A stretch of DNA of 64,000 nucleotides, taken from NCBI RefSeq assembly GCF_003151075.1, contig NZ_CP029482.1, forward strand, positions 5,642,001 through 5,706,000, written 5' to 3'. This stretch comes from Pseudomonas sp. 31-12 (GTDB lineage: Bacteria > Pseudomonadota > Gammaproteobacteria > Pseudomonadales > Pseudomonadaceae). Made by a program: the position numbers and the translations under genes. Below, piece by piece: positions 1 through 12,610 of the stretch. The notes under the pieces were generated by a model. That model did no database searches. It was not told where the DNA came from and worked only from the letters and a program-made list of their open reading frames with translations. Within the stretch, counting starts at the first letter, position 1. Every line of letters starts with the position of its first letter.

Positions 1-1133
1 ACCGCCGCACCTACATTGGCGCACAGCCGGGCAAACTCGTCCAAGCGTTGAAAGACGTCGAAGTGATGAACCCGGTGATCATGCTCGACGAGATCGACAA
101 GATGGGCCAAAGCTACCAGGGCGACCCGGCCTCGGCGCTGCTGGAAACCCTCGACCCGGAACAGAACGTCGAATTCCTCGACCACTACCTGGACCTGCGT
201 CTGGACCTGTCGAAAGTGCTGTTCGTCTGCACCGCCAACACCCTGGATTCGATTCCCGGCCCCTTGCTGGACCGGATGGAAGTGATTCGCCTGTCGGGTT
301 ACATCACCGAAGAAAAAATCGCCATCGCCAAGCGTCACCTGTGGCCCAAGCAACTTGAGAAGGCAGGCGTGTCCAAAGGCAGCCTGAGCATCAGCGACAG
401 CGCCTTGAAAGCCTTGATCGATGGTTACGCCCGCGAAGCCGGGGTGCGCCACTTGGAAAAAGAACTGGGAAAACTGGTGCGCAAAGCCGTGGTGAAGTTG
501 ATCGACGAGCCGAAAGCGGTGATCAAAATCGGTCCGAAAGACCTCGAAGCCTCGCTCGGCCATCCAGTGTTCCGCAACGAGCAAGTGCTGTCCGGCACCG
601 GCGTCATCACCGGCCTGGCCTGGACCAGCATGGGCGGCGCCACTTTGCCGATCGAAGCCACGCGCATCCACACCTTGAACCGAGGCTTCAAACTCACAGG
701 GCAATTGGGCGATGTGATGAAAGAGTCGGCGGAAATCGCCTACAGCTACGTCAGTTCAAACCTGAAATCGTTTGGCGGCGATCCGAAGTTCTTCGACGAA
801 GCCTTCGTCCACCTGCACGTCCCGGAAGGCGCCACTCCGAAAGACGGCCCGAGCGCCGGCGTGACCATGGCCAGCGCCCTGCTCTCGCTCGCCCGCAACC
901 AGGCGCCGAAAAGAGGCATCGCCATGACCGGCGAACTGACCCTGACCGGACATGTCCTGCCGATTGGCGGGGTGCGTGAAAAAGTGATCGCGGCGCGGCG
1001 GCAGAAGATCTTTGAGTTGATCCTGCCGGAGCCGAACCGAGGGAGCTTTGATGAACTGCCGGACTATCTGAAGGAAGGGATTACCGTGCACTTTGCCAAG
1101 CGGTTTGCGGATGTGGCGAAGATTCTGTTCTGA
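1..1133 (+). CDS. lon: Lon ATP-dependent protease, 3' part (5' end cut by window edge)
   Basis: ATP-dependent serine protease that unfolds and degrades damaged or regulatory proteins in the cytoplasm. The reading frame is open from position 3, so the gene starts outside the window. Visible in order are the end of the AAA+ module, with the Walker B-type stretch VIMLDEIDKM and the sensor region FVCTANTLDSIPGPLLDR, and the complete Lon protease domain. The catalytic serine lies in PKDGPSAG (codon near 851) and the catalytic lysine in GGVREKVIAARR (near 980). The Lon N-terminal substrate-binding domain is outside the window. Pseudomonads often carry more than one lon gene, and which copy this is cannot be told from the fragment. 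No gene follows closely; a REP pair lies just downstream. Confidence 0.95.
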   Translation, partial: RRTYIGAQPGKLVQALKDVEVMNPVIMLDEIDKMGQSYQGDPASALLETLDPEQNVEFLDHYLDLRLDLSKVLFVCTANTLDSIPGPLLDRMEVIRLSGYITEEKIAIAKRHLWPKQLEKAGVSKGSLSISDSALKALIDGYAREAGVRHLEKELGKLVRKAVVKLIDEPKAVIKIGPKDLEASLGHPVFRNEQVLSGTGVITGLAWTSMGGATLPIEATRIHTLNRGFKLTGQLGDVMKESAEIAYSYVSSNLKSFGGDPKFFDEAFVHLHVPEGATPKDGPSAGVTMASALLSLARNQAPKRGIAMTGELTLTGHVLPIGGVREKVIAARRQKIFELILPEPNRGSFDELPDYLKEGITVHFAKRFADVAKILF

Positions 1134-1161
1134 CGGTCACCTAGCGCCCTTCTACCGCTAT

Positions 1162-1247
1162 CGCTAGCAGGCTAGCTCCCACAAGGATGGGTGGTGTTCA
1201 CAAATTTTGTGTTCACTGCAACCACTGTGGGAGCTAGCCTGCTAGCG
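1162..1247. repeat. REP-type inverted repeat pair
   Basis: A perfect 22-base inverted repeat (arms 1162-1183 and 1226-1247) carries the GTGGGAGC core with a CTAGC-rich variant tail. It lies between the end of lon and the next gene and could fold in the lon transcript. It belongs to the REP family scattered through the window. Confidence 0.8.
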
Positions 1248-1347
1248 ATGGCGTCATTACTGACACCCCCATTTCTGAACCCGTCACACTTTGTCTCATC
1301 TTCAGTTATGCTCGCCGTTCGTCGTGAACGCCGGAGCCACTGACCTT

Positions 1348-1740
1348 ATGTCCCCCACCCGCCTGTTTGTCCCCCTCGCCCTCTCCTTGCTGGCCGCCTG
1401 CGCCACGCAACCGAAACAGAACGTGACCGTGGAAAAACAAGGCGAATGCCCGCTGCAAATGCGCAACGGACAGATCCTGATCCTGACTCTGCCGAGCAAC
1501 CCGACCACGGGTTATCGCTGGGCGATCCAGGATTCGGCCGGCGGTGTGCTGCATGCGCTCAGTCCTGAGGTGTACAGCAACCCGGAAGATGCCGGGATCG
1601 TCGGCAGCGCCGGGATTTCGACTTGGCGCTTTCAGGCGTTCACTGCCGGTACGGGCCGTTTGCGTCTGACCTATTCACAGCCTTGGGCACCGGAAGTGCC
1701 GGCCGTGAAAACCTTCGACTGCCCGATCGCGGTTAACTGA
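1348..1740 (+). CDS. Chagasin-type (I42) protease inhibitor lipoprotein
   Basis: Small predicted lipoprotein of 130 residues. The start chosen is the ATG at 1348, because the protein then opens with a hydrophobic signal peptide and a lipobox ending LLAAC. The extra upstream codons in this frame (from 1291) would not make a signal peptide. The mature part has the NPTTGYRW loop, typical of chagasin/I42 inhibitors of papain-like cysteine proteases, and later a beta-rich region with TGRLRLTYSQPW. The lipid anchor would hold it in the outer membrane or periplasm. The inhibitor function is inferred from the family; the bacterial target is unknown. The next gene begins two bases after its stop codon, so the two are probably co-transcribed. 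Confidence 0.8.
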   Translation: MSPTRLFVPLALSLLAACATQPKQNVTVEKQGECPLQMRNGQILILTLPSNPTTGYRWAIQDSAGGVLHALSPEVYSNPEDAGIVGSAGISTWRFQAFTAGTGRLRLTYSQPWAPEVPAVKTFDCPIAVN

Positions 1741-1742
1741 TC

Positions 1743-2372
1743 GTGGGCTGGCTGATTCTGGCGCTGATGGGCGCGGTGACTTTTCTGTACGGCCTGAGCG
1801 TGCACGCCGCGCTGCTGTGCCTGCTGGTCAAGCCGTTGCCGGTGTTGGCCTTGCTCGGTTGGTTGCATGACGCACCACCCAGCGAATACCGGCGCTGGAT
1901 CAGCCTTGGATTGATTTTCTCCCTGCTCGGCGATGTGTTGCTGGCGTGGCCGGGGGATTTGTTTGTGTTTGGTCTCGGGGCTTTTTTGGTCGCCCACCTG
2001 GCGTATCTGAAGGCCTACTTGAGTGATTGCCGACGGTTGGCGTTGTTGCCGCTGATCATCGCTTTGGGCGTCGGCGCGATATTGCTGGGGATCTTGATTT
2101 CCAATGGGCTGGGTCCGCTGCTCATCCCGGTGATCGTCTACGGTCTGGCCATCAGCGCGATGCTCTGGCGGGCGCTGGCTCGACTCGGCACTGACGTGCC
2201 CAAACGCTCGGCGCTGTTGGCAGCGGCTGGCGCCGTGGCGTTTGTGTTTTCGGACAGCGTGATTGGCATCAACCGGTTTGTCTTGCCGTTTAACGCCGCG
2301 CCTTACGTGATCATCCTCAGTTACTGGCTGGGGCAATGGGGAATTACAGCGTCGGCGTTCTCCCAAAAATAA
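1743..2372 (+). CDS. YhhN family membrane protein (lysoplasmalogenase-like)
   Basis: Inner-membrane protein of 209 residues that starts with GTG two bases after the inhibitor gene. It is almost entirely hydrophobic, with about seven to eight predicted membrane segments. The motifs KPLPVLALLGWL, SLLGDVLLAWPGDLFVFGLGAF and FSDSVIGINRF match the YhhN/TMEM86 family. Animal members hydrolyse the vinyl-ether bond of lysoplasmalogens. Bacterial members are annotated by similarity, and the substrate here is not known. The conserved acidic residues in LLGD and FSDS are present. Family assignment is firm; the enzyme activity is inference. Confidence 0.85.
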   Translation: MGWLILALMGAVTFLYGLSVHAALLCLLVKPLPVLALLGWLHDAPPSEYRRWISLGLIFSLLGDVLLAWPGDLFVFGLGAFLVAHLAYLKAYLSDCRRLALLPLIIALGVGAILLGILISNGLGPLLIPVIVYGLAISAMLWRALARLGTDVPKRSALLAAAGAVAFVFSDSVIGINRFVLPFNAAPYVIILSYWLGQWGITASAFSQK

Positions 2373-2381
2373 CGCTGCCCC

Positions 2382-2504
2382 TGTGGCGAGGGGGCTTGCC
2401 CCCGTTCGGCGGCGCAGCCGTCGCAAAACCGGCAATTACGATCTTACTGATACACCGCAATGGGACGGCTTCGCCGTCCAACGGGGGCAAGCCCCCTCGC
2501 CACA
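2382..2504. repeat. Long REP-type inverted repeat (GTGGCGAGGGGG family)
   Basis: Perfect 25-base arms at 2382-2406 and 2480-2504 carry the TGTGGCGAGGGGGCTTGCCC core. A second, smaller inverted repeat (GACGGCTTCGCCGTC) lies at 2465-2479 inside the right half. It sits between the YhhN gene and cmoA and fills most of this gap. Confidence 0.8.
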
Positions 2505-2620
2505 ACAGCCCTTTCACCATTCAAATTGCATGAGCCCAGCGGTTTATCAGACAACCCGCGCATCCCCCCGTCAATTTGGCTAAAATGCCGGCCTTTTCCA
2601 CCTATGCCGCTGGAACCGCC

Positions 2621-3364
2621 GTGAGCAAAGACCCCGATCGCCTTTTCGCCCAGCCTTTGGCCCAGGTGCCTGACTTCGCCTTCAACGAGGACGTGGTGCG
2701 GGTGTTCCCGGACATGATCAAGCGCTCGGTGCCGGGTTATCCGACCATCGTTGAGAACCTCGGCGTGCTCGCCGCGCAATTCGCCCAGCCCAACAGCGTG
2801 CTCTACGACTTGGGCTCGTCCTTGGGCGCCGTGACTCAAGCATTGCGTCGTCACGTGCGCACCGATGGTTGCCGAGTGATCGCTGTGGATAACTCGGCGG
2901 CGATGGTCGAGCGCTGCCGCGAATACCTCAACGGTCAGGACTCGATGTTCCAGGAATTGCTGCCCGTGGAAGTGATCGAGGGCGACATCCTCGCCCTCGA
3001 CTTTCAGCCCGCCTCGGTGGTGGCGCTGAACTTCACCCTGCAATTCATCGCCCCGGACCAGCGCACCGCGTTGCTCTCGCGTATCCGCCAATCGCTACTG
3101 CCCGGCGGCGCGCTGATTCTGTCGGAGAAGCTGCGCTTCAACGACCTTGAAGAACACGCGCTGCTCACTGATTTGCATGTCGCGTTCAAACGCGCCAACG
3201 GCTACAGCGAGCTGGAAATCGCCCAGAAGCGCAGCGCCATCGAAAACGTCATGAAGCCCGACAGCCTCGAAGAACACCGTGAGCGCCTGTTGGCCGCCGG
3301 GTTCTCGAAAGTCGTGCCGTGGTTCCAGTGTCTTAACTTTGCCTCGTTGATTGCCTTGCCATGA
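2621..3364 (+). CDS. cmoA: Carboxy-S-adenosyl-L-methionine synthase
   Basis: CmoA converts S-adenosylmethionine and prephenate to carboxy-SAM, the donor used by CmoB to modify uridine 34 of tRNAs that read NNU/NNA/NNG codons. The GTG at 2621 is chosen as start. It gives 247 residues, the usual length, and begins [10 protein letters not shown] as in other CmoA proteins. The SAM-binding motif [13 protein letters not shown] and the following acidic position ([14 protein letters not shown]) are present. The stop codon overlaps the start of cmoB by four bases (ATGA), so the two are translationally coupled, as expected for consecutive steps. Confidence 0.95.
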   Translation: MSKDPDRLFAQPLAQVPDFAFNEDVVRVFPDMIKRSVPGYPTIVENLGVLAAQFAQPNSVLYDLGSSLGAVTQALRRHVRTDGCRVIAVDNSAAMVERCREYLNGQDSMFQELLPVEVIEGDILALDFQPASVVALNFTLQFIAPDQRTALLSRIRQSLLPGGALILSEKLRFNDLEEHALLTDLHVAFKRANGYSELEIAQKRSAIENVMKPDSLEEHRERLLAAGFSKVVPWFQCLNFASLIALP

Positions 3365-4317
3365 TTGATCTATCCCCCCTCGCCCGCCGATTGGCCGGCA
3401 CACCGCTGGCCGACTGGGCCAACACCCTGCAAGCGCAACTCGACAAGAAAATGGAAAAGGGTCACGGCGACCTGGAGCGCTGGCAAAGTGCGCTGGATGC
3501 ATTACCGAAGATTCAGCCGACTGAAGTCGACCTGCTCAACGGTCTGACGCTGGACACTGATTGCGATGACGAGACCCGTGCACAAATGCGCACGGCGTTG
3601 ATGGGTTTGTCGCCATGGCGCAAAGGCCCGTTCGACCTGTTCGGCGTGCACGTCGACACCGAATGGCGCTCGGACTGGAAGTGGTCGCGGGTCGCTCCGC
3701 ACCTGGATTTGAAGGGCAAACGCATCCTCGATGTCGGGTGCGGCAATGGCTACTACATGTGGCGCATGCTCGGTGCCGGGGCCGACAGCGTGATCGGTGT
3801 CGACCCGAACTGGCTGTTCTTCTGCCAGTTCCAGGCGGTGCAGCGTTACTTGTCAGAACCCAATGCCTGGCACCTGCCGTTCCCTTTCGAAGACCTGCCG
3901 CCAAACATGGAAGGCTTCGACACGGTGTTTTCCATGGGCGTGTTCTATCACCGTCGTTCGCCGATCGAGCATTTGCTGGCGCTGAAGGATTGCCTGGTCA
4001 AGGGTGGTGAACTGGTGCTGGAGACGCTGGTGATCGAAGGCGATCAGCAGCAGGTGCTGGTGCCGGAAGACCGTTATGCGCAGATGCGTAACGTGTGGTT
4101 CCTGCCGTCGGTGCCGGCGCTGGAATTGTGGCTGCGGCGTGCCGGGTTCACGGATGTTCGCTGTGTTGACGTGAGCGTGACCACGGTCGAGGAACAGCGC
4201 GGGACGGAGTGGATGAAGTATCAGTCGTTGAGTGATTTTCTGGATCCGCAGGATCACAGCAAGACGGTGGAAGGGCTGCCGGCGCCGATGCGGGCCGTCA
4301 TTGTTGCTCGTAAGTAG
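3361..4317 (+). CDS. cmoB: tRNA U34 carboxymethyltransferase
   Basis: CmoB transfers the carboxymethyl group from carboxy-SAM to 5-hydroxyuridine at position 34, giving cmo5U in tRNA. The protein is 318 residues, near the usual size. The Rossmann-fold motif [15 protein letters not shown] lies at about residues 123-137, followed by [14 protein letters not shown] and [14 protein letters not shown], all characteristic of CmoB. It overlaps cmoA by four bases. A strong REP pair follows directly, so this is probably the last gene of the two-gene operon. Confidence 0.96.
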   Translation: MIDLSPLARRLAGTPLADWANTLQAQLDKKMEKGHGDLERWQSALDALPKIQPTEVDLLNGLTLDTDCDDETRAQMRTALMGLSPWRKGPFDLFGVHVDTEWRSDWKWSRVAPHLDLKGKRILDVGCGNGYYMWRMLGAGADSVIGVDPNWLFFCQFQAVQRYLSEPNAWHLPFPFEDLPPNMEGFDTVFSMGVFYHRRSPIEHLLALKDCLVKGGELVLETLVIEGDQQQVLVPEDRYAQMRNVWFLPSVPALELWLRRAGFTDVRCVDVSVTTVEEQRGTEWMKYQSLSDFLDPQDHSKTVEGLPAPMRAVIVARK

Positions 4318-4345
4318 AACTCCAATTTCCCAGACACCAGATAAA

Positions 4346-4439
4346 CCTGTGGGAGCGGGCTTGCCCGCGATAGCGTTGGTTCAGTCAAAATCAATGTTTG
4401 ATGTGCCGACGCCATCGCGGGCAAGCCCGCTCCCACAGG
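4346..4439. repeat. REP-type inverted repeat pair
   Basis: Perfect 26-base arms (4346-4371 and 4414-4439) with the canonical CCTGTGGGAGCGGGCTTGCC core lie between the convergent genes cmoB and tadA. Either transcript could fold it into a long hairpin. Confidence 0.85.
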
Positions 4440-4448
4440 GGCCGGTGT

Positions 4449-4946
4449 TTATTCTGAAGGTTTGGCTCTGCGGGCCTTGAAGAATTCGCTCAATACGGCG
4501 CCACACTCCTCGGCTAACACCCCTCCTTCATAGAGCACCCGGTGATTCAGGAAGCCCTGGGTAAAAAACTGCCCCTGACTCTGCACAATCCCCGCTTTCG
4601 GCTCCAGAGCGCCATACACCACCCGCGCAATCCGTGAATGCACGATCAGCCCGGCGCACATGCTGCACGGCTCAAGGGTCACGTACAGCGTGCTGCCCGG
4701 CAGCCGATAGTTGCTGGCGGCCAACGCTGCGGCGCGGATCGCGACCATCTCGGCATGGGCACTCGGGTCGTTGCCGCTGATCGGGCAGTTGAAGCCGCGA
4801 CCAATAATTTCGCCGTCTTGCACCAGCACTGCGCCCACGGGCACTTCACCCAGCGCCGCGCCTTGTGCGGCCAGGGCCAGGGCTTCGCGCATGAAGTCGC
4901 GGTCGCGGCTACGGTCGATGATCGCGGCGGGACGAATCTGACGCAT
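4449..4946 (-). CDS. tadA: tRNA-specific adenosine deaminase
   Basis: TadA deaminates adenosine 34 to inosine in tRNA-Arg(ACG), which lets one tRNA read CGU, CGC and CGA codons. The protein is 165 residues from the ATG at 4946. The zinc site is complete: HAEMVAIRAA gives the histidine and the proton-shuttling glutamate, and PCSMCAGLI gives the two cysteines. The start at 4946 shares its A with the stop codon of the multicopper oxidase gene upstream (TGATG). The two are therefore coupled, although their functions are not obviously linked. A longer reading frame upstream lies inside the oxidase gene and is rejected as a start. Confidence 0.95.
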   Translation of the reverse strand: MRQIRPAAIIDRSRDRDFMREALALAAQGAALGEVPVGAVLVQDGEIIGRGFNCPISGNDPSAHAEMVAIRAAALAASNYRLPGSTLYVTLEPCSMCAGLIVHSRIARVVYGALEPKAGIVQSQGQFFTQGFLNHRVLYEGGVLAEECGAVLSEFFKARRAKPSE

Positions 4947-6322
4947 CAGGCCACCTCGATGGCGGCCATCAGGCCGGTTTCCATGTGATCGATCACGTGG
5001 CAATGGAACATCCACACGCCGGGGTTATCCGCCACCAACGCAACTCGCGCGCGCTCGTTCTTGCCCAGCAGGTAGGTGTCGGTGAAGTACGGAATGACCT
5101 TGTGCCGGTTCGAGGCGATGACCTTGAAACTCATGCCGTGCAGGTGAATCGGGTGCTGATACTGAGTCATGTTCTTCAATTCGAAAATGTAGCTCTTGCC
5201 CTTCTCGAGCTTGGCAATCGGCCGGTCAGCACAGGTCTTGTCGGTGATGTCCCAGGCCTTGCCGTTGATCTGCCACAAGCTCGGCGGCTTGCCGTTGTCG
5301 ACGTTGACCGACACCGAGCCTACCCATTCGAAATTGAAGTTGAGTTTCTCGGCATTGGCCAGGTCCGGTTCTGCCACCGGGTTGGCGGGCAGCGCGGGCG
5401 GCCATTCGGTGGGTGCATCGGTATTCGCTACCGAGCGCAATGTGCCCAGGCGAACCGGGCCGTTGCGCAGGGACAATTCCACACCGACGGGCGGCGCCTT
5501 GATCGCCAGGCAGATGCGCATGCCCGGGCCGAGCCAGTATTCCTTGCCCATGGGCCGCGGTTCTACGGGATTGCCGTCCAACGCATAGATCTGCGCTTCG
5601 ACGCCGGGAATGTTGAGGCGATAGGTCAGCGTGTTATCGAGGTTGAGCAGGCGCACACGGGTGATTTGCCCGGCGGGCAAGTCAATCACCGCTTGCGAGA
5701 CACCGTTGATGGTCGAGAGGCGCCCCGCCGTGCCACCACGGGCGGCCTCGCGAGGAATGCTGAACGCTACGAAAGCGCCCTCTTCATCAACGTGCCAGCT
5801 CTTGAGGCTCAGGGTTTTCTCGTACTTGAAACCGGTAGGCTCGCGCTCTTCGACGATCAGCGGGCCGACAAGGCCACGGCCGAGTTCTTCGCTGCTGTTC
5901 ACGTGCGGGTGATACCAGTAACTGCCGGCGTCCGGCACGCGGAATTTGTAGTCGAAGTATTCGCCCGGCAACACCGGCAATTGCGAAACGTACGGAACAC
6001 CGTCCATCTCCAGTGGCAGGCGAATGCCGTGCCAGTGAATGGTGGTCGCCACCGGCAGATGGTTGATGAAGCGCACCCGCAGCCATTCGCCCTGACGCAC
6101 CCGCAACTCGGTGCCTGGCGCCGACGGGCCGAACGCCCAGGCTGGGGTCTTGTGCCCAGCGACCAGTTCGACATCCAGCGGTGCTGCGATCAGTTCATAG
6201 TCGTGGCCGGCGTCAGCGTCAGCCATCTTGCCCAGCCAGTACCGCGACGCGCCCCCCGCTCCGACACCAACGACAACAAGACCGGCCAGGCCACCGAGGA
6301 TTTGGCGACGGGTAAAGGACAT
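4946..6322 (-). CDS. Tat-exported multicopper oxidase
   Basis: Periplasmic copper enzyme of 458 residues that oxidises a substrate (Cu(I), phenols or metal ions) with reduction of oxygen to water. The start at 6322 gives a twin-arginine signal, SFTRRQILGG, followed by a hydrophobic stretch. All four copper-ligand motifs are present: TIHWHG, YWYHPHVN, QHPIHLHGMSF and MFHCHVIDHMETGLM. The last supplies the type 1 cysteine, two histidines and a methionine axial ligand. There is no methionine-rich insertion of the CueO kind, so a role in copper tolerance is possible but not shown. The following tadA start overlaps its stop codon by one base. Confidence 0.92.
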   Translation of the reverse strand: MSFTRRQILGGLAGLVVVGVGAGGASRYWLGKMADADAGHDYELIAAPLDVELVAGHKTPAWAFGPSAPGTELRVRQGEWLRVRFINHLPVATTIHWHGIRLPLEMDGVPYVSQLPVLPGEYFDYKFRVPDAGSYWYHPHVNSSEELGRGLVGPLIVEEREPTGFKYEKTLSLKSWHVDEEGAFVAFSIPREAARGGTAGRLSTINGVSQAVIDLPAGQITRVRLLNLDNTLTYRLNIPGVEAQIYALDGNPVEPRPMGKEYWLGPGMRICLAIKAPPVGVELSLRNGPVRLGTLRSVANTDAPTEWPPALPANPVAEPDLANAEKLNFNFEWVGSVSVNVDNGKPPSLWQINGKAWDITDKTCADRPIAKLEKGKSYIFELKNMTQYQHPIHLHGMSFKVIASNRHKVIPYFTDTYLLGKNERARVALVADNPGVWMFHCHVIDHMETGLMAAIEVA

Positions 6323-6430
6323 GAACTCAACTACCTCACGTATCAGCGACAGGCCCGAGGGCCTGTAAAAGGCGAATACGATACACCTGCGGATGAGAAA
6401 CGGTAAGGGTGGGGCGGCGGATGGCCGCAG

Positions 6431-6604
6431 AGAGCCACCCCTCACCCTAACCCTCTCCCCAGGGGGTAGAGGGGACTGACCGAGTTGTTCCTGGAGCTAC
6501 ATCGACCTGAAAAATCGAGCCGAACTCAGGTTTGAAAAGCTTGAAGATCTGCTCCCTTTCCCCCTCTCCCCCGTGGGGAGAGGGCTGGGGTGAGGGGTGG
6601 CTCT
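6431..6604. repeat. Long imperfect inverted repeat
   Basis: Arms of 31 bases (6431-6461 and 6574-6604) carry AGAGCCACCCCTCACCC and its complement, with about two mismatches. They enclose about 110 bases of unremarkable sequence. The repeat lies between the multicopper oxidase gene and the end of the trehalose PTS cluster, and the gap of about 295 bases holds no gene. The core differs from the GTGGGAGC REP type. Confidence 0.7.
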
Positions 6605-6617
6605 TGAATCTGATCAA

Positions 6618-6917
6618 CTAACGTCCGGCAGCTACCAATCCCATCAACAAATGCACAACGCCTTCGCCCAGCATCATGACTCCTGGCACCCCAGCCACAT
6701 TCAATGCCTGCCGATCCATCCGCGACACATCCCGCAACTCCACCCGCACCCGGGTCAGCGCCACAGGCTGCTGCGACTTGAGGTTATCCACACCGCCCAG
6801 CGCGGCTACGACTTCTGGCGCCAGCCCGGAAACAGGCTGAGCAATTACCTTCGGCTCATCAACCACCAGATCCGGCGTCAACGCTTTCCAGAACGCTCGC
6901 TGCATTTTCTCGAACAT
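6618..6917 (-). CDS. Small EIIB-like PTS protein lacking the active cysteine
   Basis: Protein of 99 residues with one PTS EIIB (glucose/sucrose class) domain. The motif LGGVDNLKSQQPVALTRVRVEL aligns with the EIIB signature LGGxxN...CxTRLR. The phosphorylated cysteine is replaced by alanine (ALTRVR instead of CVTRLR; compare HCVTRLR in TreB in this window). It starts two bases after the EIIA-HPr-EI fusion gene, so it is the last gene of the trehalose cluster. With no phospho-acceptor it cannot relay phosphate in the normal way, and a regulatory or structural role is inferred. It is called a gene because the frame is intact and sits tightly in the operon. Confidence 0.75.
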   Translation of the reverse strand: MFEKMQRAFWKALTPDLVVDEPKVIAQPVSGLAPEVVAALGGVDNLKSQQPVALTRVRVELRDVSRMDRQALNVAGVPGVMMLGEGVVHLLMGLVAAGR

Positions 6918-6919
6918 GT

Positions 6920-9454
<2,535 letters not shown>

Positions 9455-9516
9455 GACGTCACCTGCTGTTTTGTTCTTTGAAGTGCCGATGGAGCGCGAT
9501 GCTCCGACAGCATCGC

Positions 9517-10818
<1,302 letters not shown>

Positions 10819-10845
10819 TTAAAGTCGGTGTTTTTTAGTGGTCGG

Positions 10846-12492
10846 TCAGTCGGTCAGGTGCAAAACGAATGACTCATAGGGCCTGAGAAGAATCTGCCGA
10901 TTTCGCTGCGGGCAGTCCGGGTAGTTGCTGATGACCAGACGCTGAGCCATCGCTTCGCTGATCACATCATCCGTCAGTTCGACTTCGCACGGCGTGCCAT
11001 AGAAGTTGTTCAGTACCAGCAAACGTTCGCCATTCCCTTCGCGGACATACGCCCAGATCTGCGTGTGCTCCGGCAACAACTGCCGATAGACGCCATCGCA
11101 GATCAGCGCTTCACTGCGGCGCAGGGCAATCAACTGACGATAGTGATGCAACACGGAATCCGGGTCGTCGAGCTGGGAGGCGACGTTGATCTGCGTCGCG
11201 TTGGCCGGTACGCCGATCCAGGGTTCTGCGGCGCTGAATCCGGCGTTCGGCTCGGCGTTCCAGTGCATCGGCGTACGGCCGTTGTCCCGGGACTTCTGCA
11301 TGATTGCCGCCATGTTGTCGGCATCGCTCGCACCGGCTTCGCGCTTGAGCCGGAAGATGTTCAGTGTCTCGACATCGCGATACTGATCGATGTGATCAAA
11401 CCCCGGATTGGTCATGCCCAACTCTTCGCCCTGATACACAAACGGCGTGCCCTGAAGGAAGTGCAGCGCGGTGCCGAGCATCTTCGCCGACACCACGCGA
11501 TGCTCGCCGTCATGGCCAAAACGCGAGACCACGCGCGGCTGGTCGTGGTTACACCAGAACAGCGCATTCCAGCCACCGCCGGCCTGCATACCGGTCTGCC
11601 AGTCCGAGAGGATGCGCTTGAGTTGGAGGAAGTCGAAGTCGGCGCGGATCCACTTCTGCAGGTTCGGGTAATCGACCTTCAGATGGTGGAAGTTGAACGT
11701 CATCGACAGTTCTTTTGAATCCGGCTTCGAGTAGCGAATGCAGTGCTCAAGGCTGGTGGAGGACATCTCGCCAACGTTGATCAGGTCGTGACCTTCGAAG
11801 ACTTCGCGGTGCATTTGCTGCAAGTACTCGTGCACGTTCGGGCCGTCGGTGTAGAAGCGTCGCCCGTCGGTGTTGTCCTCGGGGAAATCCGCCGGTTTGG
11901 AGATCAGATTGATCACATCGAGACGGAAACCGCCCACGCCTTTATCGCGCCAGAAACGCATCATCTTGAAGACTTCGGCGCGCACCTTCGGGTTGTCCCA
12001 ATTCAGGTCGGCCTGGGTGTGATCGAACAGATGCAGGAAGTATTGGCCGGTTTGCGCCTCGTATTCCCAGGCCGAACCGCCGAACTTGGATTCCCAGTTG
12101 TTCGGCTGATCGCGCCAGATGTAGAAGTCGCGGTACGGGTTGTCGAGGCTGCTGCGGGCCTGCTGGAACCAGGTGTGCTCGATCGAGGTGTGGTTGACCA
12201 CGATATCGAGCATCAACTTGATCCCGCGCTTGCCGGCCTCGGCGATCAATAACTCGCAATCGGCCATGGTCCCGTAGCTTGGGTCGATGGCGTAGTAATC
12301 GCTGATGTCGTAACCATTGTCGCGCTGGGGCGAACGCAGGAACGGCGTGATCCACAGGCAACCGACACCCAGCCAGTGCAGGTAATCGAGCTTGGCCACG
12401 ACGCCGAGCAAATCACCCGTGGGGTTGCCGGCGTGGCTGTGAAAACTCTTCGGGTAGATCTGGTAGATCACCGAACGTTGCCAGTCTTGCAT
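10846..12492 (-). CDS. treC: Alpha,alpha-phosphotrehalase (trehalose-6-phosphate hydrolase)
   Basis: Cytoplasmic glycoside hydrolase family 13 enzyme of 548 residues. It splits trehalose 6-phosphate, made by the TreB permease, into glucose and glucose 6-phosphate. The GH13 signatures are in order: DIVVNHTS, GFRLDVINL with the nucleophile aspartate, NVGEMSS with the acid/base glutamate, and NHDQPR. The length matches TreC/phosphotrehalases, and the N-terminus WQRSVIYQIYPKSFHSH is typical. Its neighbours treB, porin and PTS fusion support trehalose 6-phosphate rather than another alpha-glucoside as substrate. A REP pair separates it from treB upstream. Confidence 0.94.
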   Translation of the reverse strand: MQDWQRSVIYQIYPKSFHSHAGNPTGDLLGVVAKLDYLHWLGVGCLWITPFLRSPQRDNGYDISDYYAIDPSYGTMADCELLIAEAGKRGIKLMLDIVVNHTSIEHTWFQQARSSLDNPYRDFYIWRDQPNNWESKFGGSAWEYEAQTGQYFLHLFDHTQADLNWDNPKVRAEVFKMMRFWRDKGVGGFRLDVINLISKPADFPEDNTDGRRFYTDGPNVHEYLQQMHREVFEGHDLINVGEMSSTSLEHCIRYSKPDSKELSMTFNFHHLKVDYPNLQKWIRADFDFLQLKRILSDWQTGMQAGGGWNALFWCNHDQPRVVSRFGHDGEHRVVSAKMLGTALHFLQGTPFVYQGEELGMTNPGFDHIDQYRDVETLNIFRLKREAGASDADNMAAIMQKSRDNGRTPMHWNAEPNAGFSAAEPWIGVPANATQINVASQLDDPDSVLHHYRQLIALRRSEALICDGVYRQLLPEHTQIWAYVREGNGERLLVLNNFYGTPCEVELTDDVISEAMAQRLVISNYPDCPQRNRQILLRPYESFVLHLTD

Positions 12493-12536
12493 GGCGCTAT
12501 TCCTTCAATAAGTTTTGTAAGGGCCTTGAGGGCCCC

Positions 12537-12601
12537 TTCGCGAGCAAGCCCGCTCCCACATTGGAATGCGGTCAACCTGTGGGAGCGAGCTTGCTCGCGA
12601 A
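12537..12601. repeat. REP-type inverted repeat pair between treB and treC
   Basis: Arms 12537-12560 and 12578-12601 have the TTCGCGAGCAAGC / GTGGGAGC core with one mismatch. The pair lies inside the tre operon between treB and treC and could alter the relative amounts of the two transcripts. Confidence 0.8.
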
Positions 12602-12610
12602 TGCGATCTT

